From Pelagibacteraceae bacterium AG-422-B15 (GTDB taxonomy: Bacteria > Pseudomonadota > Alphaproteobacteria > Pelagibacterales > AG-422-B15): a DNA stretch of 51,978 bases. The position numbers and the translations under genes are program-made. Below are positions 28,469-38,505 of this stretch, piece after piece. Every line of letters begins with the position of its first letter. Position 1 is the stretch's first letter. The stretch is taken from NCBI GenBank assembly GCA_003213715.1, contig QCMN01000008.1, positions 1 through 51,978 of the forward strand, in the 5' to 3' direction. The notes beneath the pieces were generated by a model, which saw only the letters and a program-made list of their open reading frames with translations, made no database searches and was not told where the DNA came from.

Positions 28469-29387
28469 TTAATTTAAGAAACACATCTTCAAGTTTAGTC
28501 TCATTTATTATTAAATCTTTAATCTGAATATTCGATAATTGTAATGCATCTAAAATTTTATTGAAACTTATCTCGCTAGGTTTGTAATTTATTATTAGAT
28601 TGTCACTATTTATTTCACATTCTACATCTAGTCCCATTATTGGTTCTAGATTAAAACTTTTACTATCTAATGAAATAATTATTTGCTTTCTGTCAATTAA
28701 TGATTTTATGCTTGATGTTGTATCCTTTGTTATTAAATTACCATTATCAATTATTGCAATTTCATTACATAACTCTTCTGCTTCATGTAAATAATGAGTT
28801 GTAATAATAATTGTTTTACCTTCATTGTTTAATTTATTAATATTGTTCCATAAATTTGCCCTAAGCTCAACATCCACTCCTGCGGTTGGTTCATCAAGAA
28901 TCAGTATTTTAGGATCATGAACCATTGCTTTAGCTATAAGCAACCTTCTTCTCATGCCTCCTGATAGTGTTCTAGCGTATGCATGAGATTTATCTTCCAG
29001 CGCAAGAAGCTTTAGGATCTCATTAGTTCTTCTATTTTTTTTTGGAACACCAAATAAACCAGCCTGAATTTCTAGTAACTCATATGGAGTAAAAAAAGGA
29101 TCAATATTTAATTCTTGAGGAACTATACCCATTAATTTTTTTACATCTTTTAAATTTTCATGATGGCTCATTCCAAATATGTCTATGTGCCCAGATGTTT
29201 TTCTTACCAGATCAGCTAAAATATTAATAAATGTTGATTTACCCGCTCCATTAGGTCCTAGCAATCCAAATATCGAACCTTTCTTTATTTGAAGTGAGAT
29301 ATTATTTAGAGCTACCTTTTCATTTTTAGATCCTGAGCCGTAAATTTTATTTAAATCTCTTACAGATATAGCGACATCGCTTGACAT
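28458..29387 (-). CDS. ABC transporter ATP-binding protein (ABC-2 type, YadG-like)
   Basis: Cytoplasmic ABC ATPase of 309 residues. It shows Walker A GLLGPNGAGKST (44–52), a Q-loop (GIVPQELNIDPFFT), the signature LSGGMRRRLLIAKA, Walker B ILILDEPTAGVD and the switch His in IITTHYLHEAEE. The sequence is closest in style to YadG/CcmA/DrrA-type subunits that pair with an ABC-2 permease. No permease gene is next to it, so the partner must be elsewhere. The C-terminal 80 residues form an accessory domain common to this class. Divergent from the zinc-finger gene at 29450; its 3' end overlaps the MMPL gene. Confidence 0.88.
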   Translation of the reverse strand: MSSDVAISVRDLNKIYGSGSKNEKVALNNISLQIKKGSIFGLLGPNGAGKSTFINILADLVRKTSGHIDIFGMSHHENLKDVKKLMGIVPQELNIDPFFTPYELLEIQAGLFGVPKKNRRTNEILKLLALEDKSHAYARTLSGGMRRRLLIAKAMVHDPKILILDEPTAGVDVELRANLWNNINKLNNEGKTIIITTHYLHEAEELCNEIAIIDNGNLITKDTTSSIKSLIDRKQIIISLDSKSFNLEPIMGLDVECEINSDNLIINYKPSEISFNKILDALQLSNIQIKDLIINETKLEDVFLKLTKN

Positions 29388-29449
29388 AAAAAAATAATAA
29401 ATATTAGAATTAATAGTTTTTCAAAGTAATTTCTTGTATCATTCTGATT

Positions 29450-29626
29450 ATGAATTCTCCAGAAATAAAAAGTGAACAAAATAAAGATGTTGAATATGTA
29501 AATTCAAAAAAATTAAGCTGCGCTGGAGTCGAAGGTCCATTAGGTCACCCAAAAGTATACCTTGATATGGGAGATGATAATCAGATCGTTTGTCCGTATT
29601 GTAGTAAACTATTCATACTTAAATAA
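29450..29626 (+). CDS. Small zf-CHCC zinc-finger protein, complex I NDUFS6-like
   Basis: A 58-residue protein beginning MNSPEIKSEQNKDVE. It carries the Cys–His–Cys–Cys pattern of the zf-CHCC family: Cys24, His33, Cys48 and Cys51, within KLSCAGVEGPLGHPKVYL and QIVCPYCSKLF. The family includes the mitochondrial complex I accessory subunit NDUFS6 and its alphaproteobacterial counterparts, so a role in NADH dehydrogenase assembly or stability is the best guess. It lies directly against polA: the stop ends at 29626 and the polA ATG is at 29627. No other complex I gene is near. Its short length makes it easy to miss in annotation. Confidence 0.85.
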   Translation: MNSPEIKSEQNKDVEYVNSKKLSCAGVEGPLGHPKVYLDMGDDNQIVCPYCSKLFILK

Positions 29627-32443
29627 ATGGCAGAAAAAAATCACCTATTTTTGGTTGATGGATCAGGATATATTTTTAGAGCATATTACGCATTGCCGCC
29701 ACTATATCGAAAAAGTGATGGGCTGCCAACAGGGGCAGTGAATGGTTTTTGTAATATGCTTTATAAATTAATTGAAGATACTGACAAAAAGATTAGCCCG
29801 ACACATCTAGCGGTAATTTTTGACAGTGCCAGAAAAACTTTCAGAAATGATATTTATAAAGAATATAAAGCTAATAGAGGTGATCCACCAGAAGACTTAA
29901 TACCACAATTTAAAATAATTAAGGATGCTGTGAAAGCCTTTGGTATACCATCTATTGAATTAAGTGGTTATGAAGCAGATGATATTATTGCAACATATGC
30001 ATCACTCGCAGAAAATAAAAAATGGAGTGTATCCATAGTTTCCTCCGATAAAGATCTAATGCAAATTGTTTCAAATCAGGTGAAATTAATTGATACAATG
30101 AAAAATAAAACTATTGGACCAAGTGAAGTAATTGAAAAGTTTGGAGTCACCCCTGAATATGTAATCGATGTTCAAGCTCTAGCTGGCGATAGTTCAGACA
30201 ACGTTCCAGGAGCTCCAGGCATAGGAGTAAAAACAGCAGCACAGCTGATAAACGATTTTGGTAATTTAGAAAGTCTTCTTGATAACTGTGATAATATTAA
30301 GCAGCAAAAGAGAAGAGAAACAATTAAAGGTAATAAGAAAAATATTCTTATTAGTAAAGAACTAGTAACTTTGCGAAAAGATGTAAAGGACATTCCAGAA
30401 CTCAATGATTTAATTAAAAAAGAAGTTTCCGTTGAAAAATTGATACCTTTTTTAGACGAGCTTGAGTTAAAAAAACTCTCTGAGAGAATTAGAAAAAAAA
30501 ATCCTAGCGTAAAAATAATAGCGAAGAGTCAAATAAAAACAAATAAACAAAGAAATTCAAGCGGCGATAATAAAATTCCTGATAGAAATTTGAAAAATCA
30601 AATCAAAATTTCTAAATCTAAATCTTCTTATATTTTAATAAATGATGAAGAAAATCTTAAAAATTTGATTAGTGAAATCTATAATGTAGGCGAGTTTGTG
30701 TATGATGTTGAAACTAACTCGCTAAATATAATTGAAGCTAATTTAGTTGGAGTTTCTTTATGTTTTAACCAAGAAAATGCGTACTATATTCCACTTCAGC
30801 ATGTTGACCAGGAAGAAAAGACTGTTAAAAGTCAAATTTCTCTAAAAAACTTTCTAACAATTATTTCTCCTTTGATGAATGATGAGTCCATCATAAAAAT
30901 AGGCCACAATATTAAATATGACAACTCGATTTTAAATAAATATGGAGTCGATGTTAAAGGCTTTCACGATACTATGTTAATGTCTTATGTGCTTGATGCA
31001 GGTGTCAATCGACATAGCATGGATGAACTAGCCAGTATCCATTTAAATAGACAAACAATTAAATTCAAAGATGTAGTTGGTAGTGGTAAGTCCCAGATAA
31101 CTTTTGATAGGGTTAAAATTGAAGATGCGTTAAATTATGCAGCTGAAGATGCAGAAATTACTTTTAAACTGTATCTTTTTTTAAAGAAAAGAGTTAACCA
31201 GGAGAGAGGTAATTACATTTATACTAACATTGAAAGAGAACTAATAAATCCAATCCAATCAATGGAGATTAATGGAATTAAAGTTGACAAGAAATATCTT
31301 AGTAATTTATCAATTAAATTTTCGCAAAGAATAGAAAAACTTGAGAAAAAAATATACAAAGAAACAGGCTCAGAATTTAATATTGGTTCTCCAAAACAAT
31401 TATCAGAGATCCTTTTTGATAAATTAAAACTGAAGCCTCCGAAAAAAACTAAAACTGGCGAAAAATCAACGGGTATCGAAGTTTTAGAGGACCTTGCATA
31501 CGAAGGAAATAAAGTTGCTGACAATATTATTCAGTGGCGACAACTCTCAAAACTCAAGAACACTTATACTGACGCACTCCAAAATCACATTGTCAGAGAA
31601 ACAGGTAGAATACATACTTCATTTGCTATGGCTTCAACTAATACGGGAAGACTTGCATCATCAGATCCAAATTTACAAAATATTCCGATAAGAACTGAAG
31701 AAGGAAAGTCAATTAGAAAAGCTTTTGTACCTGATGAAGGGTTTGTCATGCTAGCTGCTGATTATAGTCAAATTGAACTAAGAGTTCTTGCTCATATGGC
31801 TGATGTTAAACAATTAAAGGAAGCATTCATAAATAATGAAGATATTCACCAAATTACAGCTGCAGAAATTTTTAATGTAAAATTAAAAGAAGTTGATAAT
31901 GAATTAAGGAGAAAAGCAAAAGCAGTTAACTTTGGTATAATATATGGCATTTCAGCTTATGGACTTGCGAAGCAGCTCGCAATTTCAAACTATGAAGCGG
32001 GAGATTTTATAAAAAGATATTTTCAGAAATTTTCAGGTATTAGAGAATTTATGGATCATACTAAAGAGTTTTGTCGGAAAAATGGCTATGTAGAAACAGT
32101 CTGTGGAAGAAAATGTTTTTTCCCAAGAATAAAGGATAAAAATTTTGCGCTTAGATCATTTCAGGAAAGAGCAGCAATAAATGCTCCAATTCAGGGTACT
32201 GCAGCAGATATAATAAAATTAGCTATGATAAAAATAAATGGTAAAATCAAAAATTCAAAGGACTGCAAAATGTTACTGCAGGTTCATGACGAATTAATAT
32301 TTGAAATAAAAAAGAATAAATTAAACCAATTCAAGGAGATAATAATAAAGGAAATGGAAAATGCTTTAAAACCTAAATTTGATTTTTCAGTTCCTCTAGT
32401 AGTTGAATACAACCATGCTTCAAATTGGAGTGATGCTCATTAA
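29627..32443 (+). CDS. polA: DNA polymerase I
   Basis: Pol I fills gaps and removes RNA primers. The 938-residue protein has all three domains. The 5'-nuclease (VDGSGYIFRAYYALPP, GYEADDIIATYA, DSSDNVPGAPGIGVKTA) is N-terminal. The 3'–5' exonuclease follows, with catalytic Asp360-x-Glu362 (YDVETNSLN), GHNIKYDNSIL and YAAEDAEITF, so proofreading looks intact. The polymerase domain has ADYSQIELRVLAHMAD, the O-helix RRKAKAVNFGIIYG and motif C QVHDELIFE. A Lys-rich linker lies around residues 300–325. The stop codon overlaps the next ATG by one base (TAATG), coupling it to the nucleotidyltransferase–cupin gene. Confidence 0.97.
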   Translation: MAEKNHLFLVDGSGYIFRAYYALPPLYRKSDGLPTGAVNGFCNMLYKLIEDTDKKISPTHLAVIFDSARKTFRNDIYKEYKANRGDPPEDLIPQFKIIKDAVKAFGIPSIELSGYEADDIIATYASLAENKKWSVSIVSSDKDLMQIVSNQVKLIDTMKNKTIGPSEVIEKFGVTPEYVIDVQALAGDSSDNVPGAPGIGVKTAAQLINDFGNLESLLDNCDNIKQQKRRETIKGNKKNILISKELVTLRKDVKDIPELNDLIKKEVSVEKLIPFLDELELKKLSERIRKKNPSVKIIAKSQIKTNKQRNSSGDNKIPDRNLKNQIKISKSKSSYILINDEENLKNLISEIYNVGEFVYDVETNSLNIIEANLVGVSLCFNQENAYYIPLQHVDQEEKTVKSQISLKNFLTIISPLMNDESIIKIGHNIKYDNSILNKYGVDVKGFHDTMLMSYVLDAGVNRHSMDELASIHLNRQTIKFKDVVGSGKSQITFDRVKIEDALNYAAEDAEITFKLYLFLKKRVNQERGNYIYTNIERELINPIQSMEINGIKVDKKYLSNLSIKFSQRIEKLEKKIYKETGSEFNIGSPKQLSEILFDKLKLKPPKKTKTGEKSTGIEVLEDLAYEGNKVADNIIQWRQLSKLKNTYTDALQNHIVRETGRIHTSFAMASTNTGRLASSDPNLQNIPIRTEEGKSIRKAFVPDEGFVMLAADYSQIELRVLAHMADVKQLKEAFINNEDIHQITAAEIFNVKLKEVDNELRRKAKAVNFGIIYGISAYGLAKQLAISNYEAGDFIKRYFQKFSGIREFMDHTKEFCRKNGYVETVCGRKCFFPRIKDKNFALRSFQERAAINAPIQGTAADIIKLAMIKINGKIKNSKDCKMLLQVHDELIFEIKKNKLNQFKEIIIKEMENALKPKFDFSVPLVVEYNHASNWSDAH

Positions 32444-33219
32444 TGTCTGAAATAATTGTACTTGTAACCGGGGGATTTGATCCGATTCACAGCGGGCATA
32501 TTGCATATCTAAAGGACGCAAGAAAATTAGGTGATAAACTTATTGTAGGAGTCAATTCTGATCAATGGTTGACACAAAAAAAAGGAAGCTCTTTTCTCCC
32601 AATAGCGGAAAGAATTGAAATAGTATCAAATTTATCCGTAGTGGATGAAGCGATTGAATTTAATGATGATGAATTAAACTCGGCATCTGATGCAATTCAA
32701 AAAGTAATAGATAAATATCCAGATAATAAAATAATTTTTGCAAATGGAGGCGATAGAACATCAGATAATATTCCTGAGATGGAAAAATTTAAAAATAATA
32801 ATAATGTAATATTTGAGTTTGGTGTTGGAGGTGATTTTAAAAAAAATTCATCCAGTTGGATATTAAAAAATTGGCAAGGACCACTTGAGTACAGACCTTG
32901 GGGTTGGTTTAGAATAATTGATGATAGTGATGATCATAAAATTAAGGAAATACAAGTAAATCCAAATTCAAGACTTAGTTATCAGTCACATGCCAAGAGA
33001 TCTGAAGTATGGACGGTTATCAAGGGCGACGCTACTGTACTGATTGATGACATTCAGCATAATTTAAAAATTAATAATTCAATTTTTATTCCGGTAGGCA
33101 GTAAACATCGACTTGAAAACAACACTGATTCACCGCTAAATATAATTGAAGTGCAGACAGGTACATATTTTGGTGAGGATGATATTATCAGATACGAAGA
33201 CGATTATGACAGAAATTAA
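32443..33219 (+). CDS. Nucleotidyltransferase–cupin fusion (TagD/HldE-C-like plus mannose-6-phosphate isomerase type II cupin)
   Basis: A two-domain protein of 258 residues. Residues 1–140 form a cytidylyltransferase-like domain: VLVTGGFDPIHSGHIAYLKD contains the HxGH nucleotide site (His16, His19), and FANGGDRTSDNIPEME fits the later substrate region. Residues 150–258 match the type II phosphomannose isomerase cupin: EYRPWGWFRI, QSHAKRSEVWTVIKGDATV, SIFIPVGSKHRLEN and the hallmark IIEVQTGTYFGEDDI. The combination suggests synthesis of a nucleotide-activated sugar or sugar phosphate, but the substrate is unknown. It is translationally coupled to polA and 5 bases before an MFS gene. Fusion by sequencing error is unlikely, as one frame spans both domains. 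Confidence 0.82.
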   Translation: MSEIIVLVTGGFDPIHSGHIAYLKDARKLGDKLIVGVNSDQWLTQKKGSSFLPIAERIEIVSNLSVVDEAIEFNDDELNSASDAIQKVIDKYPDNKIIFANGGDRTSDNIPEMEKFKNNNNVIFEFGVGGDFKKNSSSWILKNWQGPLEYRPWGWFRIIDDSDDHKIKEIQVNPNSRLSYQSHAKRSEVWTVIKGDATVLIDDIQHNLKINNSIFIPVGSKHRLENNTDSPLNIIEVQTGTYFGEDDIIRYEDDYDRN

Positions 33220-33224
33220 AACAA

Positions 33225-34493
33225 ATGAGTAAGCTTCCTGCAAATAAGTATTTAGCTTTCTTTCTTCTGCTTAATATCTTTAATTTTGTTGATAGAAACT
33301 TATTAATGGCTTTTGCTAATGAAATAAAAAGTGATTTTAATCTTTCAAATGTTGAATGGGGTCTTTTAACAGGCGTTTATTTTCTTTTCTTCTATTCGAT
33401 ATTTGGAATTTTTATGGGAGTTCTTGGAGATAAATTTAATAGAATGAAAATTATTGCAGTAGGTGTCTTCTTGTGGAGTCTTATGACTGCATTTACGGGT
33501 ATAGCAAAAAGTTTTATTCATTTGATTATTGCAAGGGCCTTAATTGGTATCGGCGAGTCAGCTCTAACTCCAAATGCAGTTTCAATGCTTTCAGACCTAT
33601 TCCCACAAAATAAAAGAGCGACAGCATCAGCAATTTATTATCTAGGTATCCCACTTGGTGTTGGAGTTGGTTTAATTATAGCCTCTGTATTTGGACCTTT
33701 ATTTGGATGGAGAGCAGTTTTTATAACATTGGGTTTAATTGGTATGTTTTTAGCAGTAATAACATATTTTCTTACTGTACCCAAAAGAGGTGAACAAGAA
33801 AATTTACAAAATATAAATCAGAAAAGTTTATCAACTAAAGAAATAATTTCGAAAACTTTTGAGACTTTTTCAAATTCAAAATCAATTATATTTTTAATAA
33901 TTGGTGGTATATTTATGCACATACCTCTTGGTACAGGAAATTTTGAACTCCTATGGGCAGTTAATGAAAGAGGTTTCACAAGCTCGTCTTACAATTTAAT
34001 GTTTGGAACTTTCTTTATAGTAGGCGGAACGTTTGGCGCTATTGTAGGCGGAATTGTAACAGATAAGTTTGGTCCTAAATTTGAGGGTGGTGCAATGACA
34101 GTTCTGACCATCTCATATCTAATATTAACGCCTCTGACTATAAGTTATAGGTTTATCGAACCGAGTGGATTATTTTTCTATTTTACTTTATTTTTTATAT
34201 CTGTGAACGTTACATTTTGGGTAGGGCCTATATTTGCAGCAATGCAAACACTTACACCATATAAAGTAAGATCAACAATGTTGGCAGTATTTATCTTAGG
34301 CGTAAATATAATAGGTATGGGATTAGGTAGCTTCGTTACCGGGTACCTTGCCGATTATGTATTTAATGATACAGCCTCACCATACACTTGGTCACTAGTT
34401 GCTGTAGGAGCAACAGGAATTGTATCAATACTTTGTTTTTATATTGCTAGTTTTAATTATAAAAAAGACGCAGAATTTGCTATGCAATCTTAA
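33225..34493 (+). CDS. Major facilitator superfamily transporter
   Basis: Inner-membrane secondary transporter of 422 residues with about 12 hydrophobic segments. The first half contains [19 protein letters not shown] and the loop 2–3 motif [11 protein letters not shown]. Helix 4–5 has [18 protein letters not shown], resembling the spinster-like branch of the MFS. The second half repeats the motif as [15 protein letters not shown]. The substrate cannot be assigned; related proteins carry organic acids or lipids. It starts five bases after the fusion gene, so may be in the same transcript. Its stop shares four bases (TTAA) with the convergent pckA stop. Confidence 0.85.
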   Translation: MSKLPANKYLAFFLLLNIFNFVDRNLLMAFANEIKSDFNLSNVEWGLLTGVYFLFFYSIFGIFMGVLGDKFNRMKIIAVGVFLWSLMTAFTGIAKSFIHLIIARALIGIGESALTPNAVSMLSDLFPQNKRATASAIYYLGIPLGVGVGLIIASVFGPLFGWRAVFITLGLIGMFLAVITYFLTVPKRGEQENLQNINQKSLSTKEIISKTFETFSNSKSIIFLIIGGIFMHIPLGTGNFELLWAVNERGFTSSSYNLMFGTFFIVGGTFGAIVGGIVTDKFGPKFEGGAMTVLTISYLILTPLTISYRFIEPSGLFFYFTLFFISVNVTFWVGPIFAAMQTLTPYKVRSTMLAVFILGVNIIGMGLGSFVTGYLADYVFNDTASPYTWSLVAVGATGIVSILCFYIASFNYKKDAEFAMQS

Positions 34494-36070
34494 ATTTGAG
34501 AAGGTCCTGAATTTAGTATTTTTTCTTCGACATCAGATTCAAACTTTACAAAATTGTCTATGAACATGCTTACTAATTTTTTTGCTTGTAAATCATACTC
34601 AGATACTTCAGCCCACGTGCTTCTTGGGTCTAAGACGTTTCCATCAATTCCGTTAACTTCTAATGGTACGAAAAAACCAAAATTTTTATCCTTTCTCATT
34701 TCTACATTAGAAAGCTCACCAGATAATGCTGCATCCAACAACCTTCGGGTATTTTTTATTGATATTCTTTCTCCCACGCCGTAAACACCACCAGACCAAC
34801 CTGTATTTACTAGCCAACAATCTACATTATATTTAGAAATTTTCTCTTTGAGTAAGTTACCATATTCTATTGGATTTCTTGGCATAAACGGAGCTCCAAA
34901 GCATGTAGAAAATGTTGCCTGCGGTTCATTTGATAGTCCAATCTCTGTTCCAGCGACTTTAGCTGTATAGCCTGAGAGAAAATGATACATAGCTTGATCA
35001 GGTGACAGTTTTGCAATCGGAGGCAATACACCAAAAGCATCAGCTGTTAACATAATTATATTTTTTGGATGATTTGCTTTACCTGATTTTATTACACCAG
35101 GAATATAATCTAAAGGATATGCACCTCTTGTATTTTCTGTAAGAGAATTATCATTAAGATCTAAAATGCCATCATCTTTCATTACCGCATTTTCTATGAC
35201 TGTTCCCTTCATTTGAGTAGTTTGATATATTTCAGGTTCAGCTTCTTCTGATAAACGAATAAGTTTTGCATAGCATCCCCCTTCAAAATTAAAAAGACCA
35301 TCGTCAGACCAACCGTGCTCATCATCACCTAATAGAGATCTTTTTGGATCAGCACTTAATGTTGTTTTGCCAGTTCCAGAAAGACCAAAAAAGATTGCCG
35401 AATCACCATTATTTCCAGAATTAACTGAACAATGCATTGGCATAACTTTTTTTTCTGGCAACAAAAAGTTAAGGAGAGTAAAAACTGATTTTTTTGTCTC
35501 ACCTGCATACTCAGTTCCTGAAATTAGAATTACCTTCTCTTTTAAATTTACAATAATCGCTGTTTCACTATTGGTTCCATGATACTTTGGATCCATCTTT
35601 AAACTTGGAAAGTTAATTATAGTAAAGTCAGCAATAAAACTATCAACTTCTTCGGACGTCGGCCTTACTAAAAGATGTCTTGCAAACAGACCATGCCATG
35701 CGTATTCAGTAATTATTGTAACCTTTAGAGAATGATTTCTATCTGCTCCACCCATTAAATCATGAGCGTATATCGATTTACCTTTAGCAAATTCTAAAAA
35801 TGAACTAGCTATTTTTTGATAATTTTCCTCAGAGATGGGCACGTTGGTATCACCCCAGTGGATTTTATCTTCATTATCATCTTCCTTTACAAAAAATTTA
35901 TCGTTTGCTGAACGTCCTGTGTGTTTTCCTGTTTCAACAACTAACGCACCGTGTTTAGACAACTGTCCTTCACCACTCTTATGAGATATTTCATATAGTT
36001 CCTCAGAACTTAAGTTACGGTTTACTTTAGACGCATTTTCTATAATTTGATTATTTAGTTGATTATTCAT
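34490..36070 (-). CDS. pckA: Phosphoenolpyruvate carboxykinase (ATP)
   Basis: PckA converts oxaloacetate plus ATP to phosphoenolpyruvate, the entry to gluconeogenesis. The protein shows [20 protein letters not shown] near the N-terminus, MHCSVNSG, the kinase P-loop [18 protein letters not shown], the metal-binding [13 protein letters not shown] and [13 protein letters not shown] chose ATG 36070 (526 residues); ATG 36094 adds MFLSQTHI and is possible, as neither has a ribosome binding site. It is divergent from chvI, the conserved alphaproteobacterial arrangement. That fits the known tie between ChvI-type regulators and gluconeogenic growth. Confidence 0.96.
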   Translation of the reverse strand: MNNQLNNQIIENASKVNRNLSSEELYEISHKSGEGQLSKHGALVVETGKHTGRSANDKFFVKEDDNEDKIHWGDTNVPISEENYQKIASSFLEFAKGKSIYAHDLMGGADRNHSLKVTIITEYAWHGLFARHLLVRPTSEEVDSFIADFTIINFPSLKMDPKYHGTNSETAIIVNLKEKVILISGTEYAGETKKSVFTLLNFLLPEKKVMPMHCSVNSGNNGDSAIFFGLSGTGKTTLSADPKRSLLGDDEHGWSDDGLFNFEGGCYAKLIRLSEEAEPEIYQTTQMKGTVIENAVMKDDGILDLNDNSLTENTRGAYPLDYIPGVIKSGKANHPKNIIMLTADAFGVLPPIAKLSPDQAMYHFLSGYTAKVAGTEIGLSNEPQATFSTCFGAPFMPRNPIEYGNLLKEKISKYNVDCWLVNTGWSGGVYGVGERISIKNTRRLLDAALSGELSNVEMRKDKNFGFFVPLEVNGIDGNVLDPRSTWAEVSEYDLQAKKLVSMFIDNFVKFESDVEEKILNSGPSQI

Positions 36071-36207
36071 GATATGAGTTTGTGATAAAAACATATAATT
36101 ACATTTATGTTAAGGGCAAATATTTACAAAGTTAATATACCTGTTAGTTATATTTTTATGATTTTCTGCCATTTTAATGCCATAACTCATTATTAATAAA
36201 AAGAAGT

Positions 36208-36906
36208 ATGAAGACTTTAATTGCACTCGTAGATGATGACCGAAATATTTTGATTTCCTTGGAAGAGCTGCTGAAAAAAGAAGAATTTGAAATTCATACT
36301 TATGCTGATGGTCAATCTGCTTTAAATGGGATGTTTAGATATCCCCCCGCCTTGGCTGTAATTGACATTAAGATGCCTCGTATGGATGGTTACGAGCTTT
36401 TTAGAAAGATAAGAGAAAAACTCAAAATACCAGTAATATTTCTAACATCAAAAGATCAAGAAGCAGATAAGTTGAAAGGTTTAATGCAGGGTGTTGACGG
36501 CTATGTTACAAAAGGAGGTAATTTTTCTAAAGAAATTTTAATTGAAACAATTAAAAATACTCTAAATCGAGTTAAAATTGACTCTGATAGTAAGAATGTA
36601 AATGAAATAATTCTACATGGTGATTTAAGACTAGACTGCTTAAGACATTCTTGTGAATGGAAAGAAGTTCAACTTGATGAAGATTTAACTACAACAGAAT
36701 TCAAAATAATTAGAGAGTTAGTTGAGAGACCCGGAATTGTAAAATCCAGAGATCGTCTAATGGAGATAGCATATAATGATGAGCTTGATGTAGACGACAG
36801 GACGATCGATAGTCATATAAAAAGGATTAGAAAAAAATTTCGTAAAATAGATCCTCAGTTCAATGCTATTCACACATTATATGGTTCAGGATATCAATGG
36901 AAATAA
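36208..36906 (+). CDS. chvI: Response regulator ChvI (OmpR/PhoB family)
   Basis: ChvI is the transcription factor of the ChvG–ChvI system, which responds to acid and envelope conditions in alphaproteobacteria. The 232-residue protein has a receiver domain with acidic residues in ALVDDDRNI, phosphoacceptor Asp53 (AVIDIKMPRMDGYELF) and Lys in a VTKGG context. The winged-helix effector ends DDRTIDSHIKRIRKKFR and HTLYGSGYQW. It is divergent from pckA across about 137 bases and followed by chvG after 27 bases. AAAGAAG upstream may serve as ribosome binding site. A general PhoB/OmpR assignment is certain; the ChvI name rests on sequence style plus neighbours. Confidence 0.9.
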   Translation: MKTLIALVDDDRNILISLEELLKKEEFEIHTYADGQSALNGMFRYPPALAVIDIKMPRMDGYELFRKIREKLKIPVIFLTSKDQEADKLKGLMQGVDGYVTKGGNFSKEILIETIKNTLNRVKIDSDSKNVNEIILHGDLRLDCLRHSCEWKEVQLDEDLTTTEFKIIRELVERPGIVKSRDRLMEIAYNDELDVDDRTIDSHIKRIRKKFRKIDPQFNAIHTLYGSGYQWK

Positions 36907-36933
36907 AATATATTTCTGTTTAAAATAAAAGAG

Positions 36934-38454
36934 TTGAACAGCTTATTAAAAAAATATTTATTTTACAATTTGCTAGGACTAGTTCTGCTAGCTGTTGCAA
37001 CTACAGTATTAATAGTTTTTTTGAATAACTATCAATTGAATAAAAGACTCAAGGAGATCGATAATCAAAATTTAATAATTTATAATTTTTTAAATTCATC
37101 AAATTTTTTTAGAAATAATGAGTCTGAAAGTATATACGAAGCTATTTTATCTAAGCTAGAGATTAAAAATTTATCTATATTAATTTTAGATAATGAAGGA
37201 AATGTGGTGATTGATACAAAAGGGTATGATGTTGCTTCAGGCAGCATTACTCCAAGCCCGCTTATTGAGATTGAGGAGCTTGGTAAAAATTCTAATGATA
37301 ATGAAATTTTGAGTTTGGACAAAAAAAGCGCTAGCTTTAGGGACTTTCTTAATAACGAAATCTTTATTGAAAAATATAATAATTCAAAAAAAGGAATAAA
37401 GAGTAGTTTTTCCGTTCAACAGGAAAATAAAAAGTTAGAACTATTTTCAATTTTACCTGTGAGTCTAAATGACGATGTTTTTCATATAGTTGCTTACGAA
37501 GATAACACTGAAATTCAAAGAATTAATAATCAAATAAGGTTTAATGTACTTTTGGCTGGTCTAGCTATTGCATTTAGCCTTATTCTTTTTTCTTTTTTTT
37601 TAAATTTCATAATTCTTAAGCCAATAAAAAAATTAGCAAAAGCTGCTGAAAATGTAGATGCAGATGTTAAATCGAAACCATTAATTACTGTTCTTGATAG
37701 GAGAGAAGATGAAATTGGTCAACTTTCAAAAATTATTAATACCATGCTTAAAAACCTATATCAAAAAATAGATAATGCCGAAAATAATTCAGCTGATCTA
37801 ATGCATGAGATAAGAAATCCACTTGCATCCATAAGAATGGCCACTGATGTAATCAATGATAAATTAGATGATGAGCAGAAAAAATTTCTTGATTTAATCT
37901 TAAATGATATTTCAAGAATTGAAAATATTATCACTGATTATTCATCAATGATTAAAGATGAAGTTAATTTATACAAAAGTCAGTCTAATGTTTTTAATAT
38001 TAGGGAACTTTTAGATGAGTTAATTCATAATTATAAAGAGAATGTTTCCAATAAATTAAATATAAAATTTTTTGCCAATGAAAATCAAAATCTTCTGGTC
38101 AATGGCCAAAAATCTTTTCTTTATCAAGCCTTAGACAATATCATAATGAATGCCGCCTCATTCTCCCCATCAGGCGGTATTATAGAGATTGTATTATCGT
38201 CAACGGAAAACTATCTTAGCGTTTCTATTTCTGACGAAGGCCCAGGAATTAAGGATCCAAACATAAAAAGAATTTTTGATAGATTTTATTCTTTTAGAGG
38301 CAATAAAAGTGGTCAAGGTCATTCAGGTTTAGGCCTAAGTATTGCTAAGCAAATTATAGATGCTCATGATGGCTATATATCTGCGGACAACGTTATAGAC
38401 GGTGGGAATATAATGGGCGCTAAGTTCATTGTTAATTTACCATTGGCAGATTAG
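36934..38454 (+). CDS. chvG: Sensor histidine kinase ChvG (ExoS-like)
   Basis: Membrane histidine kinase of 506 residues. TM1 spans about 11–32 and TM2 about 203–228, framing a periplasmic sensor domain of about 170 residues. A HAMP-like linker (ILKPIKKLAKAAENVD) leads to the H-box SADLMHEIRNPLASIRMA with His291. The ATPase domain carries NIIMNAASFSPSGG, SDEGPGIKDPN and HSGLGLSIAKQIID. The start is TTG 36934: no in-frame ATG exists before Met269, and upstream the frame runs back to the chvI stop. In many alphaproteobacteria chvG is followed by hprK and PTS genes before ahcY; here ahcY follows directly. The sensor domain is acidic and Asn-rich. Confidence 0.91.
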   Translation: MNSLLKKYLFYNLLGLVLLAVATTVLIVFLNNYQLNKRLKEIDNQNLIIYNFLNSSNFFRNNESESIYEAILSKLEIKNLSILILDNEGNVVIDTKGYDVASGSITPSPLIEIEELGKNSNDNEILSLDKKSASFRDFLNNEIFIEKYNNSKKGIKSSFSVQQENKKLELFSILPVSLNDDVFHIVAYEDNTEIQRINNQIRFNVLLAGLAIAFSLILFSFFLNFIILKPIKKLAKAAENVDADVKSKPLITVLDRREDEIGQLSKIINTMLKNLYQKIDNAENNSADLMHEIRNPLASIRMATDVINDKLDDEQKKFLDLILNDISRIENIITDYSSMIKDEVNLYKSQSNVFNIRELLDELIHNYKENVSNKLNIKFFANENQNLLVNGQKSFLYQALDNIIMNAASFSPSGGIIEIVLSSTENYLSVSISDEGPGIKDPNIKRIFDRFYSFRGNKSGQGHSGLGLSIAKQIIDAHDGYISADNVIDGGNIMGAKFIVNLPLAD

Positions 38455-38505
38455 ATGAAATATTAAGATTGATTAATGTTGTATATAACCTATATTTTAT
38501 GATCT

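Noticed and set aside
36095-36207. ChvI operator between pckA and chvI
   Set aside because: Only a weak 6-bp repeat (AGTTAT/ATAACT) far apart and a short GCCATTTTAATGCC repeat were seen; not enough to call a site.
38455-38505. SAH riboswitch before ahcY
   Set aside because: Only 51 AT-rich bases, with no G+C stems that could form the SAH aptamer.
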